A stretch of 6,763 nucleotides of DNA from an uncultured Eggerthellaceae bacterium (GCA_946618265.1 CAMOLA010000081.1:1-6763), one strand, 5' to 3'; positions 1 through 6,224 are shown, numbered from the stretch's first letter. The notes: generated by a model not told the origin, from the sequence alone. A program made the numbers and translations.

Positions 1-917
1 TTCTCTACGGCATGGACGACGAGACGATCAAGAACACCCCGATCGTCAACACGCTGATCAACTCCATCACCCCGCTCAAGTACGACGAGCGCATGGCTTC
101 CGCTCTCATGACCTACGCAGAGTACGGCCAGTCCAACATGATCTCCTCGCTGGTCATGAGCGGCTCCACCGGCCCTGTGACCATGGTCGAGACCCTGGCC
201 CTGCAGCTGGCCGAGACCATCGCGGGCCTGTGCCTCAACGAGTGCATCCGTCCGGGTTCCCCGGTCATCCTGGGCTCCACGTCCGGCCCGGCCGACATGG
301 CTTCCATGGCCCTGTCCATCGGCAACTCCGAGGTCGCCCTCTACACGGCGGCAACCGCTCAGATGGGTCGCTTCTACGGCGTTCCCACCCGTGGCGGTGG
401 CGGACTGAACGACGCCATCCTCACCGACGCGCAGGCCGGCCTGGAGTCCATGCTGACGCTGTTGGCTCCCGCCATCTCCGGCACCGCATTCATCCTGCAT
501 GCTGCAGGCATCATGCACTACTACAATGCGTTCTCCTACGAGAAGTTCATCCTCGACGACGAGATTGCCGGTTGGTGCAACAAGTACATCAACGGCTACA
601 ACTTCGACGAAGAGCGCTTCATCTTCGACGACGTCGAGGAAGTCGGCCCTGGCGGACACTTCCTGTATCAGGAATCCACCATGGACTTCGTCGAGGAGCT
701 GCGTCGTCCGCTCATCTCCAACCGCAAGGACTTCGAGGGCTGGGAAGCCGCTGGCGCCAAGTCGCTGGACCAGGTCTGCTACGACCGTTGGACCAAGCAG
801 CTCGAAGAGTACGTTGCGCCCGAGCTGGACGAGGCCGTCGAGGCCGAGCTCAACGCTTACATCGAGAAGCGCTGCAACGAGCTCATCGGTTCGAGCCCCG
901 CGCTCTATACGCGTTAA
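1..917 (+). CDS. MttB-family (trimethylamine methyltransferase-like) corrinoid methyltransferase, C-terminal part, 5' end outside window
   Basis: Partial gene; the frame is open to the left edge (first whole codon at 3) and ends with TAA at 915-917, leaving about 304 C-terminal residues. An ATG at 12 exists but is internal to the family fold. Visible family motifs include SGSTGPVTM, a run ending RGGGGLND after YGVPT, HAAGIMHYY, ILDDEIAGW and EVGPGGHFL, all typical of the MttB superfamily TIM barrel. Members move a methyl from an amine or quaternary amine to a cognate corrinoid protein in the cytoplasm. Archaeal MttB reads an in-frame amber codon as pyrrolysine near residue 334 of about 490; the visible frame should cover that region and has no TAG, so this is probably the non-pyrrolysine type (like glycine-betaine, proline-betaine or carnitine demethylases). 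The following BCCT transporter favours a quaternary amine substrate. Substrate cannot be told from sequence. No corrinoid protein gene is visible; it may lie upstream. Family assignment is firm. Confidence 0.93.
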   Translation, partial: LYGMDDETIKNTPIVNTLINSITPLKYDERMASALMTYAEYGQSNMISSLVMSGSTGPVTMVETLALQLAETIAGLCLNECIRPGSPVILGSTSGPADMASMALSIGNSEVALYTAATAQMGRFYGVPTRGGGGLNDAILTDAQAGLESMLTLLAPAISGTAFILHAAGIMHYYNAFSYEKFILDDEIAGWCNKYINGYNFDEERFIFDDVEEVGPGGHFLYQESTMDFVEELRRPLISNRKDFEGWEAAGAKSLDQVCYDRWTKQLEEYVAPELDEAVEAELNAYIEKRCNELIGSSPALYTR

Positions 918-934
918 TGTTCTAGCACTTCTTG

Positions 935-966
935 GAGGCGGAGCGGCCGGGAGGCCGCCCCGCCTC
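935..966 (+). terminator. GC-rich hairpin after the methyltransferase gene, probable terminator
   Basis: Arms 935-948 and 953-966 pair over 14 bp with one A-C mismatch (942 with 959) around a GGGA loop, beginning 18 bases after the MttB-family stop codon. The tail after it is only mildly T-rich (ATAGTTTCG), so it is not a textbook U-tract terminator. Position and stability make termination or 3'-end protection the likely role. It would separate the methyltransferase transcript from the transporter or reduce read-through. Confidence 0.7.
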
Positions 967-994
967 ATAGTTTCGCCCCGTAGTTTCTCACTTC

Positions 995-1004
995 TGCAAT
1001 TGCA
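995..1004. promoter_or_regulatory. 10-bp perfect palindrome TGCAATTGCA upstream of the transporter, possible operator
   Basis: The perfect dyad TGCAATTGCA ends 20 bases before the transporter ATG, between the upstream hairpin and the gene. It contains the GCAA word that also recurs in the divergent control region of the LysR-corrinoid regulator (4330 and 4374). A 10-bp palindrome can arise by chance, and I see no convincing -35/-10 pair around it. The operator role is a guess. Confidence 0.25.
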
Positions 1005-1024
1005 CTGCCTTTCTGTGATGCCTC

Positions 1025-2572
1025 ATGAAGAAAAGCGAGTTCAAGAATCCGGTCTTCGTCATCGCTCTCGTCCTCTGTGCTGCTATGGCATTGCTGGCCA
1101 TCGTGTTCAACGAGGGCTTTGCAGCGGTATCCGATGGCCTGTTCACGTTTCTGACCGCGAATTTCGCATGGCTCTATCTTCTCGCTATGCTCGCGTTCGT
1201 CGTGTTTGCTCTGTTCATCGCGTGTTCGCGCTGGGGCAAGATCAAGCTCGGGCCCGATGATTCGTCACCGGAGTATTCCACCATTTCGTGGTTCGCCATG
1301 CTGTTCGGGTGCGGTATGGGGGTAGGCCTCGTGTTCTGGGGCATCGCCGAACCCGTGTCGCATTACGTCGGGCCGGCTTCGGGCATCGAGCCCGCAACGC
1401 CCGAAGCCGCGCAGTTCGCCATAGCTGCCTCGTTCATGCATTGGGGCATACATCCGTGGGCAAACTATGCGATAATCGGCCTGGCTTTGGGGTATTTCAT
1501 GTACCGCAAGGGCAAGCCGGCGCTCGTGAGCGCCGCGCTCGAGCCCCTCATCGGCCAACGCAACGCGCGCGGCGCCCTCGGCAAGCTCGTCGACGTCCTG
1601 GCGCTGTTCGCAACCATGGCCGGGGTGGTGACCTCGCTTGGTCTGGGCGTTTTGCAGATAAACGCCGGGCTCAATTACCTTTTCGGCGTTCCCTCGAACC
1701 TGATTGTCCAAATCGCGATCATACTCGTGATCGCCGTCGTCTTCATCGGGTCGGCCGTGCTGGGCATCGAAAAGGGAATCAAGGTTATCTCGGATGCGAA
1801 CCTCTACATAGCCATAGGCGTGCTCGTCGTCTGCTTCATCGTGGGGCCGAAAATCGACGTGCTGAACAACTTGGTTGGTGGGCTGGGAGAATACGTCGGT
1901 TCGTTCTTCCAGGGCAGTTTGGGATTGTCGGCTTACGGCGATAATTCGTGGATGCTTGCCTGGCGCGTGTTCTACTGGGCGTGGTGGATTGCCTGGGCAC
2001 CGTTCGTGGGCGTGTTCATCGCGCGCATCTCGCGTGGCCGCACGGTGCGCGAGTTCGTTTTCGGCGTGGTGTTCGTGCCCGCCGTCGCGTCCGTGCTCTG
2101 GTTTGCCGTGTTCGGGTCGATGGGGCTTTCCCTGGCGGAATCCGGGACGCTTGGCTCAGACGCGCTCGCGTCGATTGCCGCCTCGCCCGAGACGGGGCTG
2201 TTCTTGGTGCTTTCCGAGTATCCTCTAGGGCCTGTCGTATCCGTTGTCATGCTGGTGCTTGTTTGCACGTTTTTCATCACGTCGGCGAATTCCGGCACGT
2301 TCGTGCTCGGCATGCTGTCGAGCGAAGGCGATATCAACCCGGCGAACAGCAAGAAGGTTCTCTGGGGCATCGTGCTCACCGCCATGGCCATAGGGCTTCT
2401 CATCGCGGGTGGTTTGAAGCCGTTGCAGACCATATCGATCGCTGCGGCGTTTCCGTTCATTTTCGTCATGGTGGCCGCCATGGCCTCGCTCGTACGGGGA
2501 CTTGCCCATGATGGGGACACGCCCAACGTGGGCGATTCTGATTTCTCCGAACGTCCCGATGACGAATGCTAA
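1025..2572 (+). CDS. BCCT-family transporter (betaine/carnitine/choline type)
   Basis: 515 residues, an integral membrane protein with the roughly 12 hydrophobic segments of the family, importing quaternary ammonium compounds. Signature motifs are clear: a glycine stretch G96-x-G98-x-G100-x-G102 followed by FWGIAEP; the aromatic box motif WGIHPWANY (W140, W145, Y148, matching BetP W189, W194, Y197); and WAWWIAWAPFVG then ARISRGRT at 318-340, the family hallmark. TS at 419-420 matches the BetP sodium-site Thr-Ser, which suggests Na+-coupled uptake; the common TSADS reads TSANS here. The N-terminus is short, and only about 25 residues follow the last membrane segment, so the long osmosensing C-terminal tail of BetP is absent, which fits a catabolic importer better than an osmoregulator. 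An in-frame TGA at 1016-1018 fixes ATG 1025 as the first possible start, yet no purine-rich ribosome site precedes it. Location after an MttB-family gene suggests it feeds that enzyme. The exact substrate is unknown. Confidence 0.95.
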   Translation: MKKSEFKNPVFVIALVLCAAMALLAIVFNEGFAAVSDGLFTFLTANFAWLYLLAMLAFVVFALFIACSRWGKIKLGPDDSSPEYSTISWFAMLFGCGMGVGLVFWGIAEPVSHYVGPASGIEPATPEAAQFAIAASFMHWGIHPWANYAIIGLALGYFMYRKGKPALVSAALEPLIGQRNARGALGKLVDVLALFATMAGVVTSLGLGVLQINAGLNYLFGVPSNLIVQIAIILVIAVVFIGSAVLGIEKGIKVISDANLYIAIGVLVVCFIVGPKIDVLNNLVGGLGEYVGSFFQGSLGLSAYGDNSWMLAWRVFYWAWWIAWAPFVGVFIARISRGRTVREFVFGVVFVPAVASVLWFAVFGSMGLSLAESGTLGSDALASIAASPETGLFLVLSEYPLGPVVSVVMLVLVCTFFITSANSGTFVLGMLSSEGDINPANSKKVLWGIVLTAMAIGLLIAGGLKPLQTISIAAAFPFIFVMVAAMASLVRGLAHDGDTPNVGDSDFSERPDDEC

Positions 2573-2645
2573 CGTGATGGGGTTTCGACCGATGAAGCGC
2601 GTTTCGACTCATCCAGCATGCCGACGGGATCGTCTGGGCTTCTGC
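2573..2645. other. Convergent gap between transporter and regulator genes
   Basis: 73 bases separate the two convergent stop codons. There is a direct repeat GTTTCGAC (2582-2589 and 2601-2608), and there are short dyads such as GACG/CGTC around 2623-2634, but no strong terminator-like stem. I see no gene in it. Transcripts from either side may therefore run into each other. Confidence 0.6.
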
Positions 2646-4202
2646 CTAGAGGCTCGCGAGCTCGAAGGCCTTGTCGGCGGCGTCCTCGGCGCTTTCCGTG
2701 TACGCATCGGCGCCTATTTCGTCGGCGAACGCTTGCGATGCCGCAGAACCGCCGACCATGACGAATACCTGCTCGCGCAGCTTGGCCTTTTGGAGGGCGT
2801 CGATGACCGCCTGCACGTTCCCGCGCATTTCCGTTCGGCTCAACGAGATCAGGACGAGGTTGCAGTTGGGGTGATTGCGAACGTGTTCGACGAACGCCTC
2901 GGGCGAAACCTGTCGGCCGAGGTCGGTTACCTCGATGTCGCGACTCTCCAACATGATGCGAACGAGGTTCTTGCCGATGTCGTGGGCGTCGCCCTTGACG
3001 GTACCCACGACGGCGCTGCCCGGCGTGGACTTCTCGTCTTCGGCCGCGAATACGGGCTGAAGCACCTCCATGGCCAAGTTGGTGGTGGCGACCGCCGCCA
3101 TCATCTCGGTCATGTAGATTTCGCCGCTTTGGTATGCGCTGCTGACGGCGTCCATGCCCGAAAGCAGACCGCGATTGAGCAGATGGTTTGCCGATATGCC
3201 AAGATTGAGCCCGTATTCAACGAGCGGCACGATGTCTTTCATGCCGCCGCGTCGCACCGTGGAGCTGATTTCCTCGAGTACGGTCACGATGCGCTCGGCT
3301 GCAAGCTCCGAGGAGCTGATTTCGCGGTTCTGCGTAGTCGGTATGCGCTCCTTCAGGATTTCGAGCGCGGGCTCGAGTCGCTCTTCCTCGGATGCGAGGT
3401 ACGTGAGCCCGAGTACGTCGTTGGTGGCGTCGACGAGCGGGATCTGCACGGCGGCGTAAGCGGGAGGCGGCAGGTATCCGTCATCGAAGATGACGACCCC
3501 GTCGGCGACGAACGCCGTCACGATGGCCGGCACGCCCGGTACGAAGTCTTCGACGATAGTGCCGTGCTGCTCGAGTTTGTCGCGAATTGCATTTGCCGCT
3601 GCAGATGCCTGCCCACGCGGCCACAACCATACGATTTCGTCGTACAGGTCATCAATAGAGAGAGATTTACGGGATGCGAGACGATGATCGTCTGGCACGA
3701 AGACGGACTGTCCCGCCTCCGAGAGCTCGAGGAAGCGAATGCCCGAAGCGTTGTGGGACATCGATTCGCTGGAAGTGGACCACATGTCGATGACGCCTTC
3801 TCGCAGCAGCTTGATGGGATCGGACGAACCGCATGGTATGAGCGAGAACGAAATGCTCGACTGGGACACGTTCAGCAAGAAGGAGATGGTGTCACGCGAA
3901 TAATCGTTTGTTCCCACGCGAATCGTGCCGGCGGCCGCGCCCTTTGCCATGGCACGGGCGAGACGTACGGTTTCGTCGTAGTTTGCGACGATGCTCTTGA
4001 CCGTTTCGTGGAGGAAGACGCCTTCGGCTGTGAGCGACGTGCCCGTTCGCGTGCGATTGAACACCTTGAACCCGAGCTCGTTTTCGATGACCTTTATCTG
4101 GTAGGTGAGGGCGGGCTGCGAGACATGCAGCTTTTTCGCCGTCGTCGTCATCGATTTGGTCTCGGCCAAAACGATCATCATGCGCATTTGCGCGATGTCC
4201 AC
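2646..4202 (-). CDS. LysR-type transcriptional regulator fused to a C-terminal corrinoid (B12)-binding module
   Basis: 518 residues against about 300 for ordinary LysR proteins. Residues 1-62 form the LysR winged helix-turn-helix (AAxxL-type helix TTAKKLHVSQPALTYQIK, then LGFKVFNR and LTAEG). About 92-290 resemble the LysR effector-binding domain, starting at GTIRVGTND. After a linker, 321-386 look like the helical cap of methyltransferase corrinoid proteins (GMDAVSSAYQSGEIYMTEMM, cf. G-M-x-x-V-G-x-x-F-x-x-G-x-Y-F-L-P-E-M). Residues 396-518 are a Rossmann-like B12-binding domain with GTVKGDAHDIGKNLV, giving DxHxxG with His407 as the likely lower cobalt ligand, and VMVGGSA (GG 484-485). The SxL motif is degenerate (I452-S-L454). 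The module has the length and order of MttC/MtaC proteins, so a whole corrinoid protein seems fused to a whole LysR. It is expected to be a cytoplasmic DNA-binding protein sensing corrinoid level or methylation, possibly with a second small ligand. It lies divergent from the reductase gene, the usual LysR target position. Domain calls are firm; the sensing role is inference. Confidence 0.92.
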   Translation of the reverse strand: MDIAQMRMMIVLAETKSMTTTAKKLHVSQPALTYQIKVIENELGFKVFNRTRTGTSLTAEGVFLHETVKSIVANYDETVRLARAMAKGAAAGTIRVGTNDYSRDTISFLLNVSQSSISFSLIPCGSSDPIKLLREGVIDMWSTSSESMSHNASGIRFLELSEAGQSVFVPDDHRLASRKSLSIDDLYDEIVWLWPRGQASAAANAIRDKLEQHGTIVEDFVPGVPAIVTAFVADGVVIFDDGYLPPPAYAAVQIPLVDATNDVLGLTYLASEEERLEPALEILKERIPTTQNREISSSELAAERIVTVLEEISSTVRRGGMKDIVPLVEYGLNLGISANHLLNRGLLSGMDAVSSAYQSGEIYMTEMMAAVATTNLAMEVLQPVFAAEDEKSTPGSAVVGTVKGDAHDIGKNLVRIMLESRDIEVTDLGRQVSPEAFVEHVRNHPNCNLVLISLSRTEMRGNVQAVIDALQKAKLREQVFVMVGGSAASQAFADEIGADAYTESAEDAADKAFELASL

Positions 4203-4206
4203 GCAC

Positions 4207-4214
4207 TCCTCCTC
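4207..4214 (-). promoter_or_regulatory. Ribosome binding site that fixes the GTG start of the LysR-corrinoid regulator
   Basis: On the minus strand the message reads GAGGAGGA followed by GTGC and then GTG (4200-4202). The AGGAGG core is 5 bases from GTG. The first in-frame ATG is Met6, too far from this site, so the GTG start is preferred; it also begins the LysR domain at its usual point. Confidence 0.8.
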
Positions 4215-4247
4215 GCCATACGTTGCCTTCTATTCGATTGGATGGTG

Positions 4248-4277
4248 ATTTTACCGTATGCGTGTGGAAGGATGCAA
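4248..4277 (-). promoter_or_regulatory. Candidate promoter of the LysR-corrinoid regulator
   Basis: On the minus strand TTGCAT (4272-4277) and TAAAAT (4248-4253) are separated by 18 bases. The -10 matches the sigma-70 consensus at 5 of 6 positions; the -35 is weak. Transcription would start near 4241, leaving a leader of about 40 bases. A GCAAAA word (4274-4279, plus-strand reading) overlaps the -35, which would suit autoregulation. Confidence 0.4.
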
Positions 4278-4329
4278 AACGGACTTTTTTAACCAAGACC
4301 ATTACATATTGGGAATAACGAAATCTATT

Positions 4330-4382
4330 GCAAAATGTTTTGACAATGAGCTGTAAAAACCCTAGCTGTTTGTGCAAAATGT
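4330..4382. repeat. Direct repeat GCAAAATGT, two copies 44 bp apart, possible LysR binding sites
   Basis: GCAAAATGT occurs at 4330-4338 and 4374-4382, start to start 44 bases, close to four helical turns, so both would face the same side of the DNA. A shorter match GCAAAA lies at 4274-4279. LysR tetramers commonly bind two sites separated by several turns in a divergent spacer. In AT-rich DNA, 9-base repeats may occur by chance. Confidence 0.35.
4337..4360. promoter_or_regulatory. Imperfect inverted repeat in the divergent spacer, possible LysR operator
   Basis: GTTTTGACA (4337-4345) and TGTAAAAAC (4352-4360) are inverted with one mismatch in 9 and a 6-base spacer. The 24-bp dyad has the AT-rich arms and short spacer seen in many LysR recognition sites. 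It includes a TTGACA hexamer (4340-4345) with no good -10 at 16-18 bases, so it is more likely an operator than a promoter element. Confidence 0.4.
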
Positions 4383-4398
4383 AGAATGTAAATAGAGT
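4370..4398 (+). promoter_or_regulatory. Candidate weak promoter of the reductase gene
   Basis: TTGTGC (4370-4375) and TAGAGT (4393-4398) are 17 bases apart, matching the sigma-70 consensus at 3 and 4 of 6 positions. One GCAAAATGT copy (4374-4382) overlaps and follows the -35 element. A weak promoter would suit LysR control. Other AT-rich hexamers nearby could serve instead, so the call is tentative. Confidence 0.25.
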
Positions 4399-4461
4399 GC
4401 AGAAAAGGTAAAATCTTGAAATGCACTTCTGTAATAAAAATTTTTTATAAAAGCTGATTGG

Positions 4462-4468
4462 AAGGGGT
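4462..4468 (+). promoter_or_regulatory. Ribosome binding site that decides the reductase start
   Basis: AAGGGGT (4462-4468) precedes two adjacent in-frame start candidates, TTG 4472 and GTG 4475. The GGGG run ends 4 bases before TTG and 7 before GTG, so GTG fits normal spacing and is the stronger codon. The two choices differ by one residue. Confidence 0.6.
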
Positions 4469-4474
4469 GATTTG

Positions 4475-6103
4475 GTGGAGAATCGATTCAAGGACGCGCT
4501 CGAGAGAGGCGAGTTCGTCGTCACGTGCGAGATTATTCCCGGACGTGGTGCCCGTGAGGATGGCCAGGAGAAAGAATTCGCCGAAGCCAAGAATATTTAC
4601 GCAACGGGGCGCGTGCACGCGATGTCCATCACCGACAACCCGGGTGGCAACCCAGCGCTTCTCGCCGACACGCTTGGCAAGGAGTTCATGGATGAGGGAA
4701 TTGTTCCGCTCGTTCACTTCACCTGCAAAGACCGCTCGCGCAACCAGATTATCGCCCAGCTCTATGGTATGGAGCGTCAGGGCATCGAGAACGTCCTGTT
4801 CATGACCGGTGACTATCAGGTCAGCGGTTGGGATGGCCGTGCTCGTCCGGTATTCGACCTCGATTCGGTGCATCTGCAGATGCTCGCCACCGAGATGAAC
4901 CAGGGCCTGATCGTTCCTGGCCGCAAGGGTCCCATGACCGAGAAGCAGACCCATTTCTTCAACGGCGGCGTCGTCAATCCCTTCAAGTATCTCGAGGGCG
5001 AGGTTATTCCCCAGTACCTCAAGATGGAGAAGAAGATCATCGGTGGCGCGAAGTTCCTCATCACGCAGCTCGGCTACGATGCCCGCAAGATGGAAGAGCT
5101 CATTCGCTACCGTGATGACCGCGGTTTCGACACGCCGATCATCGGCAACATCTTCCTGTTGACGCGCGGTGCCGCCAAGCTGATGCAGAAGGGCGCCATC
5201 GCGGGTGCCTACATCAGCGACGAGCTCATGGCAACGCTCGAGGAGGAGGCCAAGGCCGACGACAAGGGCAAGGGCGCTCGTATCGAGCGCGCTGCGCAGA
5301 TGATCGCCATCTGCAAGGGCCTCGGCTACGCCGGCGTCCACATCGGCGGTTTCGGCATCAACGCCGAAATGTTCTGTGGCATCCTCGACCGTGCTGAAGA
5401 GCTGGCTCCGCAATGGGAGGAATGCTACCAGAATCTGCTGTTTGGCAAGAAGGACGGCTACTACATCTACGACGAGGCCAAGGGCGCAGATGGCAAGCTG
5501 ACGGGCCACAATGCCGAGACCTTGGCGCCCAAGCCCGAGCAGGCGCGTTCCAAGAAGGTCTTCGCCAAGTGGGGTCTCTCGAAGTTCTTCCATCACTGGG
5601 TGCTCACGCTGGGCAAGCGCGGTGGCAAGGTGCTCGAGAGCCGCATGGACTCGCTCGACAACAAGAAGGGAGTCTATCGCCACCATGGTCTGGAGCACAC
5701 CGGCAAATCCATGCTGTACGGCTGCATGGACTGCGGCGACTGCGGTCTCGAAGCTACGCTGTACACCTGCCCGATGACGCAGTGCCCCAAGTGCCAGCGC
5801 AACGGGCCGTGCGGAGGCACCTTCGACGGTTACTGCGAGGTGTTCCCCGACGGCAGCCGCTACTGCATCTGGTACAAGGCGTATCACAAGGCCAAGAAGG
5901 ACAACGAGATGGAGCGCATCACCAGCTTCATCACGCCGCCGAACCATTGGGAGCTGTACAGCTCGAGCCCTTGGAGCGCCTATACGCACCGTCGCGACAA
6001 TTGCGCCGGTCGCATCCCGGTATCTCTGGGCCTCGAGACCGGCACCAAGGGCGGGCTCATCGAGGAGACCGATCTGTTGAAGAAGGTCGAAACGAACCTA
6101 TAG
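4475..6103 (+). CDS. metF: Methylenetetrahydrofolate reductase with cysteine-rich MetV-like C-terminal domain
   Basis: 542 residues from GTG 4475. Residues about 1-315 are the flavin-binding MTHFR barrel: E19 in TCEIIP (E. coli Glu28), SITDNPGG, HFTCKDRSR, VLFMTGDY (D113, E. coli Asp120) and FLITQLGYDA (Q198, E. coli Gln183). It interconverts methylene-THF and methyl-THF. After a linker, about 400-500 form the MTHFR_C/MetV-like domain, with nine cysteines in 48 residues (417, 420, 423, 432, 437, 440, 446, 454, 464), including CPMTQCPKC, NGPCGG and YCEVFPDGSRYCIW; it probably holds a metal or Fe-S centre. In several acetogens MetF and MetV are separate subunits; here both are one chain, far longer than the roughly 300-residue E. 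coli enzyme. The electron partner (Rnf, Hdr or NADH type) is not visible. It sits upstream of fhs in the same direction and divergent from the corrinoid-linked regulator, so it may be induced by methyl supply. Direction in vivo, methyl oxidation or synthesis, is open. Confidence 0.93.
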   Translation: MENRFKDALERGEFVVTCEIIPGRGAREDGQEKEFAEAKNIYATGRVHAMSITDNPGGNPALLADTLGKEFMDEGIVPLVHFTCKDRSRNQIIAQLYGMERQGIENVLFMTGDYQVSGWDGRARPVFDLDSVHLQMLATEMNQGLIVPGRKGPMTEKQTHFFNGGVVNPFKYLEGEVIPQYLKMEKKIIGGAKFLITQLGYDARKMEELIRYRDDRGFDTPIIGNIFLLTRGAAKLMQKGAIAGAYISDELMATLEEEAKADDKGKGARIERAAQMIAICKGLGYAGVHIGGFGINAEMFCGILDRAEELAPQWEECYQNLLFGKKDGYYIYDEAKGADGKLTGHNAETLAPKPEQARSKKVFAKWGLSKFFHHWVLTLGKRGGKVLESRMDSLDNKKGVYRHHGLEHTGKSMLYGCMDCGDCGLEATLYTCPMTQCPKCQRNGPCGGTFDGYCEVFPDGSRYCIWYKAYHKAKKDNEMERITSFITPPNHWELYSSSPWSAYTHRRDNCAGRIPVSLGLETGTKGGLIEETDLLKKVETNL

Positions 6104-6109
6104 TGTTCT

Positions 6110-6142
6110 GGTGACCGAAAGGGAGACTCCCTTTCGGTCACC
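6110..6142 (+). terminator. Perfect 15-bp hairpin between the reductase and ligase genes
   Basis: Arms 6110-6124 and 6128-6142 are perfectly complementary over 15 bp with a GAC loop, beginning 7 bases after the reductase stop. No T-run follows, so it may be a partial terminator, an mRNA-end stabiliser or a processing site rather than a full stop. It can lower fhs expression relative to metF or mark separate transcripts. Confidence 0.65.
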
Positions 6143-6159
6143 CACTGCACGACATTCAT

Positions 6160-6169
6160 TTGGTACCAA
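6160..6169. repeat. 10-bp palindrome TTGGTACCAA in the ligase leader
   Basis: Perfect dyad TTGGTACCAA, 62 bases before the fhs start and after the 15-bp hairpin. It could be a small operator or chance. No clear promoter hexamers lie around it. Confidence 0.2.
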
Positions 6170-6217
6170 GGTTTCGCGGCGACAAGGGACTGCGGAGCTT
6201 GGAGATAGATCGAGCAT

Positions 6218-6224
6218 AAGGAGG
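6218..6224 (+). promoter_or_regulatory. Consensus ribosome binding site of fhs
   Basis: AAGGAGG with 7 bases before ATG 6232, a full consensus site that suggests strong translation and settles the start. It contrasts with the transporter gene, which has none. Confidence 0.85.

Larger units (their letters stand above)
4203..4474. promoter_or_regulatory. AT-rich divergent control region between the regulator and reductase genes
   Basis: A 272-base spacer between divergent starts, clearly poorer in GC than the genes (60 G/C among the 180 bases 4261-4440). It contains candidate promoters for both directions, a dyad at 4337-4360 and recurring GCAAAA words. LysR proteins normally bind such a spacer and control both their own gene and the divergent one. 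I see no RNA gene, B12 riboswitch-like structure or small coding sequence in it. Confidence 0.75.

Noticed and set aside
12..917. Treating ATG 12 as the true start of a short complete methyltransferase
   Set aside because: The frame is open upstream to the edge and a 301-residue product would lack about the first third of the MttB fold.
1..917. Pyrrolysine-encoding amber codon in the MttB-family gene
   Set aside because: The visible frame contains no in-frame TAG before its TAA stop.
2573..2645. Bidirectional terminator between the convergent genes
   Set aside because: Only 4-6 bp interrupted stems and no T-runs; too weak to call.
2646..3320. CarH-like adenosylcobalamin photoreceptor module
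   Set aside because: The tryptophan and Glu-His pair of the CarH cap do not appear at the aligned positions; the cap resembles methyl-carrier corrinoid proteins.
2502..4292. 596-residue open frame on the plus strand opposite the LysR-corrinoid gene
   Set aside because: No family motifs, Arg/His/Gly/Val-rich composition typical of an antisense frame in GC-rich DNA, and it runs through the AT-rich spacer. The minus-strand frame has clear domain motifs.
4203..4474. B12 riboswitch in the divergent spacer
   Set aside because: I looked for the conserved B12 box and the multi-stem arrangement and saw neither; the spacer is AT-rich with only short dyads.
4445..5989. 514-residue open frame on the minus strand opposite the reductase gene
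   Set aside because: Low-complexity Ala/Leu/Val/Glu-rich shadow of the reductase codons, with no recognisable motif or ribosome site.
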